64,000 nt of DNA, from positions 1 through 64,000 of the forward strand of contig JBMHCC010000006.1 in assembly GCA_049890115.1 (NCBI GenBank). Reading direction: 5' to 3'. Positions 9,112 through 17,911 of the stretch are shown in pieces (the stretch's first letter is position 1; every line of letters starts with the position of its first letter). The stretch is from UBA685 sp049890115. Its GTDB lineage: Bacteria; Pseudomonadota; Alphaproteobacteria; Puniceispirillales; Puniceispirillaceae. Both the position numbers and the translations under genes were made by a program. The notes under the pieces are model-generated. The model worked only from the letters and a program-made list of their open reading frames with translations, searched no databases and had not been told where the DNA came from.

Positions 9112-10395
9112 ATGCTTAGGTATCTTCCGGTTATTGTCGCTGCATTGCTGACCCTATCAATGCCTGTTCAGGCACAAAGCACCAGTGATTTAACAGAAGA
9201 GCAGGCATTTGATGCAGTGTTTGCTGACCCTGGCAATGTGCTGTTGAACTTCCAACTTGCCTCAATACAGCTGAAAAATGGCAATATCAAAGAAGCAGCA
9301 GGCACACTTGAACGTATTCTGATTTTGCTGCCATCTAATGCAGAAGCGCAAACCTTACTAGCACGTGTTCAGCTAAGCCTTGGCAATCAGCCAGAGGCAG
9401 AGAGATTATCAAATATCATCCTTGCCAATGATAAAGCAACCGCTGCGCAAAAGGCAGAAGCAACAACTATTATTGCTGCGATTAAAGATGCGAAAAGCGC
9501 CTATCAATTTAGTGGTGCTGTCACAGTTGGTGGCGGTGTGGCTGATAATCCAGAAGGTGGCTCTCGTGGTAATTTAGCAGAACAGGATAATGGCACCTTT
9601 TCAAAGCGTGCTCATGCTGAAGAATTTACCTCTGCCTCTTTGACTGTGAATATTAAAAGGCGTTTTATCTCTCAGCTACCACAGGATATTAATCTAGCAT
9701 TATCACTATCGAGCAGAGATTATGCGACTTATGATGCTGGTGATTTAGCCACTTTTGGCCTAACTGCGCTCTATTCAGACACGTTCCAATCTGGTGTTTT
9801 GCGGACATCAGTTGGCGCAACACGCATTCATATTGCAGACCGACATTACATGAATAGCTATTCAGGCAATGTGACCTATCTGCAGGGCTTTGATAATGGC
9901 TGGTCTGGTTCTGTCGGCGGGTCTGTTGTGCGTCAGGTATTAAAAGAAAATGCCAATGGCACAGGCACAGAAAAATCAGGCAATAACAAGACATTAACAG
10001 TTGGGCTTGGTAAGTCTGTTTCTTTTGGTCGGTTCACATTAGATACCAGATCGTCAACATCTCGTGCGACACAGATGAAAGAAGCCAAAAAGACAAATGG
10101 CGTGGCTCTTGGCTTTTCATCAACTTATATCCCAGGTGTTACCTCAGTTACCTTTGATTATGCTGAAGATAAATACAGAGATATTGCTGCCCCCTATAGC
10201 GCGACAAAAAAACGTCATGATAAGATCTCAACTGTGCGCCTAAACTATTTGATGGGTCTTGAAACATTGTCAGCACCAAATGGCGATGAGGCTTATCTGC
10301 AATTTGCTGTTAAATATAGTCAGGCAAAATCAAATATCGCCAATTTCCATAAATATTCAGGTGATGCCAGCCTGTCTGTTTCGAAACCATTTTAG
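9112..10395 (+). CDS. TPR-containing outer-membrane beta-barrel protein (Slam/DUF560-like)
   Basis: Exported protein of 427 residues with a signal peptide (1-22), two or three tetratricopeptide-like helical repeats at about 28-115, and a C-terminal half (about 138-427) of alternating hydrophobic beta strands ending in a terminal Phe, as in outer-membrane barrels. TPR plus a roughly 300-residue barrel is the layout of surface lipoprotein assembly modifiers (Slam, DUF560), but I could not recognise a Slam-specific motif. The opening Gly-Gly-Val-Ala-Asp-Asn barrel strand is reminiscent of that family. It follows the CHASE2 cyclase after 61 AT-rich bases. CHASE2 cyclases, FecR-domain proteins and TPR/barrel proteins often occur together, and a FecR-domain gene lies 5 kb away. 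The barrel call is good; the specific function is uncertain. Confidence 0.6.
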   Translation: MLRYLPVIVAALLTLSMPVQAQSTSDLTEEQAFDAVFADPGNVLLNFQLASIQLKNGNIKEAAGTLERILILLPSNAEAQTLLARVQLSLGNQPEAERLSNIILANDKATAAQKAEATTIIAAIKDAKSAYQFSGAVTVGGGVADNPEGGSRGNLAEQDNGTFSKRAHAEEFTSASLTVNIKRRFISQLPQDINLALSLSSRDYATYDAGDLATFGLTALYSDTFQSGVLRTSVGATRIHIADRHYMNSYSGNVTYLQGFDNGWSGSVGGSVVRQVLKENANGTGTEKSGNNKTLTVGLGKSVSFGRFTLDTRSSTSRATQMKEAKKTNGVALGFSSTYIPGVTSVTFDYAEDKYRDIAAPYSATKKRHDKISTVRLNYLMGLETLSAPNGDEAYLQFAVKYSQAKSNIANFHKYSGDASLSVSKPF

Positions 10396-10397
10396 TC

Positions 10398-10416
10398 CAT
10401 AATTCATTGAATTATG
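10398..10416. terminator. Short AT-rich hairpin between convergent genes
   Basis: An 8-bp perfect inverted repeat (CATAATTC and GAATTATG) with a 3-base loop lies between the stop of the barrel gene and the stop of the convergent transglutaminase gene, overlapping the latter. No clear T tract follows on either strand, so it is at best a weak bidirectional terminator. Confidence 0.3.
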
Positions 10417-12421
10417 ACGGGTGCTGCTTTCGATATTGTCTTAGCTGCTTAGCCAAATCTTTAAAATCATGATGAAGCTGTGATGCCTCACCTACATTAC
10501 TGCCAAAGCGGCTATGATAGATGGCTTTTGCAAGACGTTCTGCTTGCGTGCCTATCGCTGGTGAATGGCTTTTTAGCTGTCCTGCATAGCGAATAAGGCT
10601 AAAGGCTGGCGGTCTTGTCCCTAGCACTGAAGAAAGCAGCTTTTCCAATTTGCGTTCAATGACAGGGCGCATCTGCTGATTATGGCGTGATAGCTTCATA
10701 AATAATGCGAGTGAGGCAATGATGGTCACAGCCAACCCAAGCGCTGCCAGAACAAGTGCAAAATTATCTTCCTCTGTTCTAGTCTCATCATCAGCTATTT
10801 TGTCATCACCATAATTCATAATGGCAAGCGTGACCCGCAAATTTAGGGAATCAAGAAGGTTATAGCCTTGTTCTAGCCTATCCCAGATAGTGACTTGTCG
10901 AATTTCGGGCGGGGCAAGCGGCCTGCCCTCTATTTGCTGTGTGCCATATTCAACAAGGCCCTGAAAGCGCGGGGTGGCAAGCTGCATCACCGCCACAGTG
11001 GGATCTATACGGTGCCACCTGCCATCAGATAACGCCACCTCTACCCAAGCATGCGCATCTGCTTGTTTCACCAGCCAGTAATTGCCAAAGCTGTTCCATT
11101 GCCCACCAAGATAGCCTGTTACCACATGTGCAGACAATCCACCTGCACGTAAAATCGTGGCAAGGCTGGTCGCAAAATAGCTGCAATAGCCACGCTTTGT
11201 ATCAAAGAAAAAGCTATCTAGCGCGTCAGTTTGCGGAAGAGATATGCTGGTATCATAGGTGAATTCATCCTGAAATAGTGTCATAACAGCATCAATGAAT
11301 GCCTCATCATCAGGATAATCTTTGCGCAAATTTCGGCCAAATTCCTGTAGCCGCGGATTAGCATCACTCAAGGCTGTTGATTTTGGATAGGCATAGCCAT
11401 CATCTTCACCACTATGACCACTTATGCGTAATTGGCGCAAATCAGCACCGCGCCCCCGCACAGCCTCGCCAAATCGATTAAAGCCATAACCATTAATGCT
11501 GGCATCAGCGGCATCAGCTGGCCAGCCTGGCACAGGCGCAACAGCGAGATCATGTGTATCTGTCACAATCTGAAAGCGCAGCGCATCACTTTTTTCAGCA
11601 GGTTTAAAATCATTTTTAATTTGTAAATCTTGAACACGCTTCCAGCTATCATCAGCTAGCACAGATAATACAAAGACACGCCAATAGGCAGGGGCAGGCT
11701 GATTAGCTTCATCAGGCACAGCGCGAAACGCAATCTCATCACTTTCCAACAAATCTGACAGCCCACCAGGTGCCAGCTCATCTGTCAGCCCAATTTGCTG
11801 GCTAGCCGTTGCAAAGCTCGGGATAAAACCGGTATTGATGCGCGGAATAGCAGAAAATAATAGGATAATGGCACCAGCAGCTAGCACAGATGCGCCAATA
11901 ATGGGCAACCATCTTACCGCCAGATTATCCAATCTGAAGCCGGTTAATGCCATGGTATACCATAATAAAAATGCCAATAGCCACGCAACCAAACCAAGCA
12001 AAACAATAAACTGGCTTTGATAGATAAAGACAGAACCGACTAGAAAAATTGTGGGGGCTAGACCAGCTGGTGATACAGGTCCGCTTGCTCTATCAGCTGG
12101 CTTGTCATCGCTCTCAGCTTGCCCCTTTTCCCCCACATCAATCCGCCAGGTAAATGGCAGCAAAATCACCAATAATAAAATAAAGAAATCAGCTGTTTTC
12201 ACAGGGACTAGCTGATAAGCACCTAGGATGAATAATGCAAAAACTGGTAGTTGCATCCACCAACGTCGCAGGCCAGATACCGCCCATGATGCTGCCCAAA
12301 ACAGCCATAAAAACAGGCCAATTTCCAAAGATAAAATCAGCACTAATGGGATCTGCCAAATGGCAACTTTCTGCATCAGGCTGAATTTTCTTGGGAAGAT
12401 GCGATAAGCAGATGCCATCAT
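10412..12421 (-). CDS. TgpA-like membrane transglutaminase-domain protein (DUF3488)
   Basis: Inner-membrane protein of 669 residues with a block of membrane helices in the first 190 residues, a large periplasmic region containing a transglutaminase-like core, and one more membrane helix at about 565-590. The papain-like triad is intact: Cys413 in GYCSYFATS, His457 in DAHAWVEV and Asp473 in RIDPTV. The C-terminal roughly 70 residues resemble the DUF4129-type tail of TgpA proteins. It is the last gene of a moxR - DUF58 - tgpA operon, an arrangement very common in bacteria. Its ATG overlaps the DUF58 stop by four bases, so translation is coupled. The operon is often linked to envelope stress or protein cross-linking and processing, but the substrate is unknown. 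Confidence 0.87.
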   Translation of the reverse strand: MMASAYRIFPRKFSLMQKVAIWQIPLVLILSLEIGLFLWLFWAASWAVSGLRRWWMQLPVFALFILGAYQLVPVKTADFFILLLVILLPFTWRIDVGEKGQAESDDKPADRASGPVSPAGLAPTIFLVGSVFIYQSQFIVLLGLVAWLLAFLLWYTMALTGFRLDNLAVRWLPIIGASVLAAGAIILLFSAIPRINTGFIPSFATASQQIGLTDELAPGGLSDLLESDEIAFRAVPDEANQPAPAYWRVFVLSVLADDSWKRVQDLQIKNDFKPAEKSDALRFQIVTDTHDLAVAPVPGWPADAADASINGYGFNRFGEAVRGRGADLRQLRISGHSGEDDGYAYPKSTALSDANPRLQEFGRNLRKDYPDDEAFIDAVMTLFQDEFTYDTSISLPQTDALDSFFFDTKRGYCSYFATSLATILRAGGLSAHVVTGYLGGQWNSFGNYWLVKQADAHAWVEVALSDGRWHRIDPTVAVMQLATPRFQGLVEYGTQQIEGRPLAPPEIRQVTIWDRLEQGYNLLDSLNLRVTLAIMNYGDDKIADDETRTEEDNFALVLAALGLAVTIIASLALFMKLSRHNQQMRPVIERKLEKLLSSVLGTRPPAFSLIRYAGQLKSHSPAIGTQAERLAKAIYHSRFGSNVGEASQLHHDFKDLAKQLRQYRKQHPS

Positions 12422-13335
12422 GGCCGTGCCTCAATCAAGGCTAGAAGACGTAAAGCATCTTCATGATTATCTGGCGTAAATCTGGTTGGCACCTTGTCTG
12501 GTAATTGCAATTCAAATGACAAGCCTTGTCGCACAGCTTCTAAAATACCGCCGCATAAGGCACTCAGTGCTTCTTCAAATTCCAGATAGTCAATATCATC
12601 ATAATAAAGGCGGATGATATCACGTCCTGCTGCTGCCCCCGATTTTGATAACAGCCTGTCTTTTGAAGCGTAATGTTTCCAGCTAATCCGTGATAATGGC
12701 GTCCCTGGCATCCATTCTTCCAGACTATCAGCGTTAAAATGGCCATCCTCATCTGTCTCATTATCAGTGATGCGATAGGCCCCGTTCATCAAGGCAGCTG
12801 CCTTTTGAAAATCAGGCTTTGGGGCAATGATAAGGGGGCTGAGTGATAGCCATTGCCATACTCTGACAAGGCCAAAGGGAAAATGTGTCTCAACCAAAAA
12901 TGGCGGGGCAAGATGCCTGCCACGATAGGTCGGCGTAAAATGAAGGGTCTGCGGCATTTCAAGATCTGCTGATGCCATTGTCTGGCGTGTACGAAGGCGC
13001 AAATCATAAATATGCCTGCGCCCTGTCAGACGAAACGCCAGCTGTGCTGGGTCACCACAAATCAGCACCTTATCTTGAATAATCCTGCCATGAATACCAT
13101 GCAGATTAAGAGCTGCCCAAATCACTGAAACTAGAAAAATCACAAATAGCGCAACTGCTAGCAATAACAGCATATTATGCTGGATGCGCACTGAAATGGC
13201 AAAAACACCAAAGACAGCCAATCCCACCATAAAACCATGACGTGTTGGCAACGCATAGAGCCTGCGCCAATTCACCTGAAAGATAGGTTTCCTGGCAAGA
13301 GATATTTTTTGTGAAATGCGTGTTGCAAAAGACAA
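12418..13335 (-). CDS. DUF58 domain-containing protein
   Basis: Protein of 305 residues with two adjacent membrane helices at about 33-72, an immunoglobulin-like middle and the DUF58 signature near 205-235, where LEEWMPGTPLSRISWKHYA-like residues precede a KDRLLSK segment. DUF58 proteins have a von Willebrand factor A-like fold and are encoded next to MoxR AAA+ ATPases, as here: moxR ends 14 bases upstream, and the transglutaminase gene overlaps this stop. The best start is a TTG at 13335, with an AAAGGG ribosome-binding site 10 bases before it; the next in-frame ATG would remove the first membrane helix. The biochemical role of the family is not settled. Confidence 0.85.
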   Translation of the reverse strand: MSFATRISQKISLARKPIFQVNWRRLYALPTRHGFMVGLAVFGVFAISVRIQHNMLLLLAVALFVIFLVSVIWAALNLHGIHGRIIQDKVLICGDPAQLAFRLTGRRHIYDLRLRTRQTMASADLEMPQTLHFTPTYRGRHLAPPFLVETHFPFGLVRVWQWLSLSPLIIAPKPDFQKAAALMNGAYRITDNETDEDGHFNADSLEEWMPGTPLSRISWKHYASKDRLLSKSGAAAGRDIIRLYYDDIDYLEFEEALSALCGGILEAVRQGLSFELQLPDKVPTRFTPDNHEDALRLLALIEARP

Positions 13336-13349
13336 ATAATCAATTCCCT

Positions 13350-14273
13350 TTATGGCACAGCGATATCTGCTAGAGCTGCTTGTAATATCTCATTTCTGGC
13401 AGCTTTATCACCACGCCCCATACGGTGATTTAGTGAATAGGCAAGCATCGTCTGGATATCATCAGGGATGACATAATCACGCCCATCAAGATAAGCACAA
13501 GCACGCGCTAATTGCAGTAATTGCTGGCGATAACGAACTGATAAATTGATGTGACATTTCAGCTCTATTTCATCAACCAGCCGCAACAAATAATCAAGAA
13601 TATCAGGATGGGTTGTGATTTCTGTTACCTCTGCCTGCATCGCAAGCACATCTGTATCACTGACTATCGCATCAAGATTGGTCGTGCGGCGTTGCGGTTT
13701 TGATAAAATCTCTTTCTGAATCTGTGTATCAGGGCGACCAATTGCCATTGATAGCGAAAAGCGATCAAGCTGCGATTCTGGCAAATCAAAGGTGCCAATA
13801 TGTTCACGCGGATTTTGCGTTGCGATGACCAAAAACGGTTTTGGCAGGCTTCTGGTCTCGGTATCAATGGAAACAACGCGTTCCTCCATTGCCTGCAATA
13901 AGGCTGATTGTGTCTTTGATGGGGCACGGTTCAGCTCATCAGCTAATAAAATCTGCGTGAAAACAGGGCCTTCCTTGACGGTAAATTCTCCCTTGTCACG
14001 GTCAAACAATGACAGCCCTGTGATATCAGCTGGCAGCAAATCATTGGTGCATTGCACGCGGTTAAATTGCAGCCCCAACACCTGTGCCAAGGCGGCAGAA
14101 AGGCTGGTCTTGCCAGAACCTGGCATATCTTCGATCAGCAAATGCCCATCTGCTAGCAGACAAATCAGCGCAATTTCAATCGCATCACGGCGACCCAAAA
14201 ACACACCTTCAACAGCTGTGATCACATCACTTAAGGCTTGCGGCCTTATGCCTGCTTTAACGCTATCTGTCAT
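13350..14273 (-). CDS. MoxR-family AAA+ ATPase
   Basis: AAA+ ATPase of 307 residues in the MoxR/RavA class, thought to act as a chaperone or remodeller for the DUF58 and membrane partners of the same operon. Walker A is seen as EDMPGSGKTS (48-57), Walker B as LLADELNRAP (109-118), and the sensor region contains the family's ATQNPREHIGTFDLPESQLDRF-type stretch near 150. The start at 14273 is chosen over in-frame ATGs further out because an AAGGGT ribosome-binding site lies just before it and the protein then begins like other MoxR members. The gene heads the moxR - DUF58 - tgpA operon. The 222 bases between it and the divergent HD-domain gene would hold the promoters for both directions. Confidence 0.92.
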   Translation of the reverse strand: MTDSVKAGIRPQALSDVITAVEGVFLGRRDAIEIALICLLADGHLLIEDMPGSGKTSLSAALAQVLGLQFNRVQCTNDLLPADITGLSLFDRDKGEFTVKEGPVFTQILLADELNRAPSKTQSALLQAMEERVVSIDTETRSLPKPFLVIATQNPREHIGTFDLPESQLDRFSLSMAIGRPDTQIQKEILSKPQRRTTNLDAIVSDTDVLAMQAEVTEITTHPDILDYLLRLVDEIELKCHINLSVRYRQQLLQLARACAYLDGRDYVIPDDIQTMLAYSLNHRMGRGDKAARNEILQAALADIAVP

Positions 14274-14495
14274 AGTCTGAATACCCTTGTTCACATTAGT
14301 GATAAATTTATAAGCGAAACATAAACTATTTCTCATCATAAACCAGCTTTTCACGTGATAAATCACTCTGATGCATATTCATCACATAATTTGCGTTTTT
14401 CGCTTTTCGGTGCAGATAATCTCAGCTAAGGGTTAAGTGATGTATCATTGAAAATGCGCGCTTATCGCTCACTATTCGCAAAGGAGGTCATTGTG

Positions 14496-15068
14496 ATGGA
14501 AAAAGTATCTTTTCGCCGCATGGATGAAGGCACCTATGAGGATTATGAGCTTTTGCACCACTTGGAGCGTTCTTATATAGATGCTTTGCCAAACCGGATT
14601 TTGACAGCATTAGAAGCGCTTGATGATACCTTGGCAGGCTATCAGGTCACAAGGCTGGAACATTCATTGCAAACAGCCACCCGTGCTGAAAATGACGGTG
14701 CTGATTGTGAGATGGTTGTCGCTGCTTTGATCCATGATTTAGGAGATGAGCTGGCACCAGAAAACCATTCTCAGTTAGCAGCCGCTATCATCCGCCCATA
14801 TGTGCGTGCTGAAATCACCTGGATTTTAGAGATGCATGGTGTGTTTCAAATGAAATATTATGCTGATAAATTGGGGTTAAACCCTGATGAGCGTGAGCGT
14901 TATCGTGACCATAAATGGTTTGCTTCAGCAGAGCGTTTTTGCCGTGATTGGGATCAAATGGCATTTGACCCTGATTATCCCACCAAGCCCCTATCTTATT
15001 TTGCCCCAATGGTCACAGAGATATTTTCGCGCCCTGCTTTTGATGATGAAATCATTCACCCGCAATAA
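14496..15068 (+). CDS. HD-domain protein with PhnZ-like diiron ligand set
   Basis: Soluble protein of 190 residues. The start at 14496 is fixed by an AAGGAGG ribosome-binding site at 14481-14487. The metal ligands of the HD fold are all visible: His56 in RLEHSLQTA, His80-Asp81 in AALIHDLGD, His91, His114 in LEMHGVF and Asp151 in FCRDWD. The spacing from the first His to the HD pair (24 residues), and from the third His to the fourth, closely follows PhnZ, a mixed-valent diiron oxygenase that cleaves a hydroxyphosphonate, and the LEHSLQ motif is shared. Ordinary HD phosphohydrolases usually bind fewer metals this way. The Tyr/Glu pair that positions substrate in PhnZ is not clearly conserved: a Tyr sits near the Glu27 position. 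It could therefore be an oxygenase on another substrate or a phosphohydrolase. No phosphonate gene adjoins it. Confidence 0.7.
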   Translation: MEKVSFRRMDEGTYEDYELLHHLERSYIDALPNRILTALEALDDTLAGYQVTRLEHSLQTATRAENDGADCEMVVAALIHDLGDELAPENHSQLAAAIIRPYVRAEITWILEMHGVFQMKYYADKLGLNPDERERYRDHKWFASAERFCRDWDQMAFDPDYPTKPLSYFAPMVTEIFSRPAFDDEIIHPQ

Positions 15069-15113
15069 TATCTCACCATCTTGCAAAAGTCGTTTTCAGC
15101 ATTGGCTTTGACT

Positions 15114-16643
15114 TTATTCAAGTCTGCCAACTTCGTATTTTTCAACACGTGCTCTTTTGCCTGAATTCACATTATCAGTTACGATGATGTTGGTGCCACC
15201 AAGCAAGCCGTCAATCACAGTCGTACCATCTGTGATAGAGCCAACAGAGCTATTTAGCTGAACAGTGGCCAATGAGACCCCATTTGCTTCATAATCTTTT
15301 GTTGCTAGCTCAACTTCAAACATTTCCTGACCAGTATTAAGCTGAAAATCGGTATCATCCTCATAAGATGCCTGCGGCGCACCATTGAGGCTTACATTGG
15401 TAAAGCTATCATTTAAATCACCAAAAGTGACACCATCAATGACAAGCCCTTCAATAGAATAAGTGCCAGTTGCTGTCGCATCATCATAAGAGATAGAATA
15501 ATCATAGCTAGCTGTGCCTGATGCTGATGTGGCATCCCCTCTTGCCGCAAAAGCAAGACCAGAACTCGCAAAATTAACAGAGCCACTATAGGAATTTGAA
15601 ATCAGACCTGCCAGCGTATCTGACACGGTGCCATGTCCAAGGCGATAACCGCTGCTACCATCAGATTGCAAAATCAGATATTCAGGATTTCCGCCGCCTG
15701 CCAGCATCGATATCAACTGGGTATCAAGATAAGCGTAATTGAGATCATCTGGTGCCTCAGAGGTATCAATGCCTTGCGCTTCTAGCTGTGCGCGCAATGT
15801 ATCATTTGCCAGCAAAAGGCTGAGCACATCATTAAATGACACTTCTGTTTCCCCATTTGCGGCAAGCTGTGTTGTCACCTCTTCGGTAAAGGCAGCAACA
15901 AGCTGGGCTTGTTCACTTATCACAGGGGCAACAGCATTGGTCACCGCTGAAGCAGTGCCAGTTTCACCATTTTCTTCCTGCTGCTCAGCTGGTGCTTCAA
16001 CAGTTGCCTCACTTAGCACGTCATCAATGGCCTCTGGCGGCAATTGAAAAGGTGGCGCGATTTCACCAGCTGATGAAATTGATGTACCCCATCCTGGCTG
16101 GATAATATCAACCGCCAAACCATCTGAATCATTCGTCACACTAATCGCACCAGATAGTAAAATCACATCTGACTGACCATCTGCTGTAACACGGCCTGCA
16201 ACCGTTGTACCACGTACAGATGCTGTGGCATTTGGCAGCTTTAATTTCATTGCAAGCGGGTTCTTTTTGGAAATCTTGCCAGAAATAAATTTAAAAGCCC
16301 CTTTCTTCACAGAGGCAGACAAGCTGTTATCAGCTGAGGCTGTAGGGTCATAGATAAATTCGTCAAACACAAGAACAGCATTTGGCCCAATCGAAAAGAC
16401 AGTCTGATCTTTGAGCAAGATTTGCAGACTAGTATCAGGGCCTGTGATAATCTCATCATTCAAATAGACAGGATCGCCAATACCGGCGACACGGCCAATA
16501 TCATCACCATTTGGTTCAACATAGCGGATTTGCACAGGTCCTGAGGTCGCTGCCACAACACCTGAGATGGGGCGCTGCATCTGTGCTGACGCTGACCCTA
16601 TCACTGAAATAATAAGCGTAAAGAGGATAAATAAACGCGCCAT
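15114..16643 (-). CDS. FecR-domain extracellular/periplasmic protein
   Basis: Exported protein of 509 residues. The start at 16643 has a GAGG ribosome-binding site and opens into a clean signal peptide (1-20, ending Ser-Ala-Ser-Ala); an in-frame upstream start at 16670 would put extra polar residues before it. Residues 45-165 carry a FecR domain with the LNDEIITG, TVFSIGPNA and NATASVRGTTVAG-like strands typical of the FecR proteins that accompany CHASE2 cyclases. Residues 190-290 are Ala/Glu/Thr-rich and probably a disordered linker. The C-terminal 200 residues are Gly/Ser/Asp-rich beta-strand-like repeats. It is not a classical FecI-FecR anti-sigma pair: there is no membrane helix in the middle and no sigma gene next to it. 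A surface or periplasmic role is likely. Confidence 0.78.
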   Translation of the reverse strand: MARLFILFTLIISVIGSASAQMQRPISGVVAATSGPVQIRYVEPNGDDIGRVAGIGDPVYLNDEIITGPDTSLQILLKDQTVFSIGPNAVLVFDEFIYDPTASADNSLSASVKKGAFKFISGKISKKNPLAMKLKLPNATASVRGTTVAGRVTADGQSDVILLSGAISVTNDSDGLAVDIIQPGWGTSISSAGEIAPPFQLPPEAIDDVLSEATVEAPAEQQEENGETGTASAVTNAVAPVISEQAQLVAAFTEEVTTQLAANGETEVSFNDVLSLLLANDTLRAQLEAQGIDTSEAPDDLNYAYLDTQLISMLAGGGNPEYLILQSDGSSGYRLGHGTVSDTLAGLISNSYSGSVNFASSGLAFAARGDATSASGTASYDYSISYDDATATGTYSIEGLVIDGVTFGDLNDSFTNVSLNGAPQASYEDDTDFQLNTGQEMFEVELATKDYEANGVSLATVQLNSSVGSITDGTTVIDGLLGGTNIIVTDNVNSGKRARVEKYEVGRLE

Positions 16644-16843
16644 AACCAAAACCTCGCGCAAAACTGCCATAACCCAAATGCCAAATTACCGATATTCCCA
16701 TGCTAAAGCTAGGAAATTATCAGATGTCTTGCCATTATTTATAGCAAGGCCGCCTCACTATAAAGAGTGTGTCTTGTCATGATACTGACCCAAATGGACA
16801 AAAAGACTTATCACAAAGGACTAATCAGATAGGCTTGCCCATA

Positions 16844-17215
16844 CTAGGCCTCTTTGCGGGTATCCCAATATTCATCACCATAATCATGGAGAATTTCTTC
16901 GCCAGCAGCGATATCCTTTGTGGCATAGAACCGCACAAACCGGTTATCATCATCAATTTCCCAGCTCGCATTCGCATTAGCGCTATGATTATAAAGCATG
17001 CCATGCCCCATCATCACTAAATAATCACCCTCAGCACCAGGGCTGTTAAATAAGTAATCATTCAATCTGTTTGATTCCTGCAAATCATCATCATCAATCA
17101 CCAGATAGGTACAACGCTCGATTGTTTCCCCATTGGCAATAGGGGTAATGGCAAACACACCATGGCCATGTATCGGTGAATCCTGAACTTGTATCTTTTT
17201 CTGACTATCTTCCAT
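16844..17215 (-). CDS. SET-domain protein (putative protein lysine methyltransferase)
   Basis: Stand-alone SET domain of 123 residues. The hallmarks are present: a Gly-His-Gly-Val-Phe start strand at 17-21, the NHS box at 76-78 (MLYNHSANAN) that binds S-adenosylmethionine, and the end motif with LHDYGDEYW at 109-117 supplying the catalytic-site tyrosine. An acidic insertion lies at 41-47. SET enzymes methylate lysines; short bacterial members of this kind act on ribosomal or DNA-associated proteins in a few studied cases, and the target here is unknown. The gene stands alone, with the FecR-domain gene downstream in the same direction and a long gap upstream. It could also have been acquired horizontally, but its codon use does not look unlike its neighbours by eye. 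Confidence 0.82.
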   Translation of the reverse strand: MEDSQKKIQVQDSPIHGHGVFAITPIANGETIERCTYLVIDDDDLQESNRLNDYLFNSPGAEGDYLVMMGHGMLYNHSANANASWEIDDDNRFVRFYATKDIAAGEEILHDYGDEYWDTRKEA

Positions 17216-17597
17216 TACAATCCCCCAAGATCACCTAAATCAACCTATTCAAATTTAACTAATATACTGTTTTTAATAAGTATTTTCTAATTATGCCCTA
17301 TCACAGAGACAAGATTGTCTGAGCTTTATTACTTTTACACCAATCACCTTTGTGAAAACCACATCAAAAACCGACCGACACAACCCCTACTTTATCATCC
17401 AAAAACACCCTATTATTTCCAAATTGGAAACAGTCATTTTTGAAATTTTCAACAGCCTTTTTTTATGATCATTCAAAAGCTAATTAGCGACATATAATAA
17501 CAAATTGCTATCAGAAAACATATTGAAAGTTATAATTTATTTTTTTGCAAAAAAGCTATTTACCCTCAAATCACTTTTGGCTCATAACCTCCTCAAC
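17216..17597. other. AT-rich intergenic region upstream of the DUF1127 locus
   Basis: About 380 bases without a credible protein gene. It is strongly A/T-rich with several poly-T and poly-A tracts. A TATAAT box lies at 17531-17536, but the best TTG-type -35 (17505-17510) is 20 bases away, so the promoter is only tentative. The stretch leads into the hairpin at 17598-17636. Confidence 0.4.
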
Positions 17598-17636
17598 AGC
17601 CGGATGTCAGTTCCTCCTCCCTACTGGCTTCCGGCT
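17598..17636 (+). ncRNA. CCUCCUCCC-loop hairpin (cuckoo/CcsR-like RNA motif) upstream of DUF1127 gene
   Basis: A stem of AGCCGGA (17598-17604) with TCCGGCT (17630-17636) is extended after one mismatch by a further imperfect stem. It displays CCTCCTCCC (17613-17621) in the loop. Alphaproteobacterial cuckoo RNAs (for example CcsR1-4 of Rhodobacter) are defined by anti-Shine-Dalgarno CCUCCUCCC loops and lie next to DUF1127 genes, exactly the situation here. The motif and pairing are read directly; the RNA function is inferred. It lies 36 bases before the DUF1127 start, so it could be part of that mRNA leader or be processed from it. Confidence 0.6.
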
Positions 17637-17672
17637 CCAAACATCCCTAAGTCATGACGAAAGGTAAGAATC

Positions 17673-17861
17673 ATGGACCAGTTTATTGAATATCAGCGTC
17701 GTTTTACCAATGGCGTAGTTGAACGTTTTGTTAAGCGCATGCAGGTTGCAAACACATGCCGCGCTCTGCACAATCTGGACGACAGAACATTGAATGACCT
17801 AGGCATTCATCGTGCACAGATCAAATCATATGTGAACGACATCTATTCAGATGCTGCATAA
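17673..17861 (+). CDS. DUF1127 small protein
   Basis: Basic protein of 62 residues with the DUF1127 (YjiS-like) pattern in its second half: Arg-Ala-Leu-His-Asn-Leu-Asp-Asp-Arg-Thr-Leu-Asn-Asp-Leu-Gly-Ile-His-Arg, then Ile at the end of the helix. An AAAGGTAAG ribosome-binding site precedes the ATG. In Rhodobacter the comparable protein CcaF1 is reported to bind RNA and influence maturation of the adjacent CCUCCUCCC-loop RNAs. The hairpins at 17598-17636 and 17912-17934 on either side of this gene suggest the same partnership, although orders differ between species. A terminator closes the unit at 17965-17992. Confidence 0.82.
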   Translation: MDQFIEYQRRFTNGVVERFVKRMQVANTCRALHNLDDRTLNDLGIHRAQIKSYVNDIYSDAA

Positions 17862-17911
17862 GATTTGCAAAAACAAATTGCATTTCTAGCTGTCTTGCAA
17901 GCGCCCAATAA

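Noticed and set aside
13792..14280. 162-codon frame antisense to moxR
   Set aside because: It lies inside the Walker-motif-bearing ATPase gene; composition-driven shadow frame.
14496..15068. Assignment as myo-inositol oxygenase because of the inositol genes in the window
   Set aside because: The gene is 13 kb from the iol operon and its spacing follows PhnZ-type HD proteins, so the substrate cannot be inferred from that distance.
15114..16643. FecR as an anti-sigma partner of a FecI sigma factor
   Set aside because: It has a cleaved signal peptide rather than a mid-protein membrane helix, and no sigma-factor gene is adjacent.
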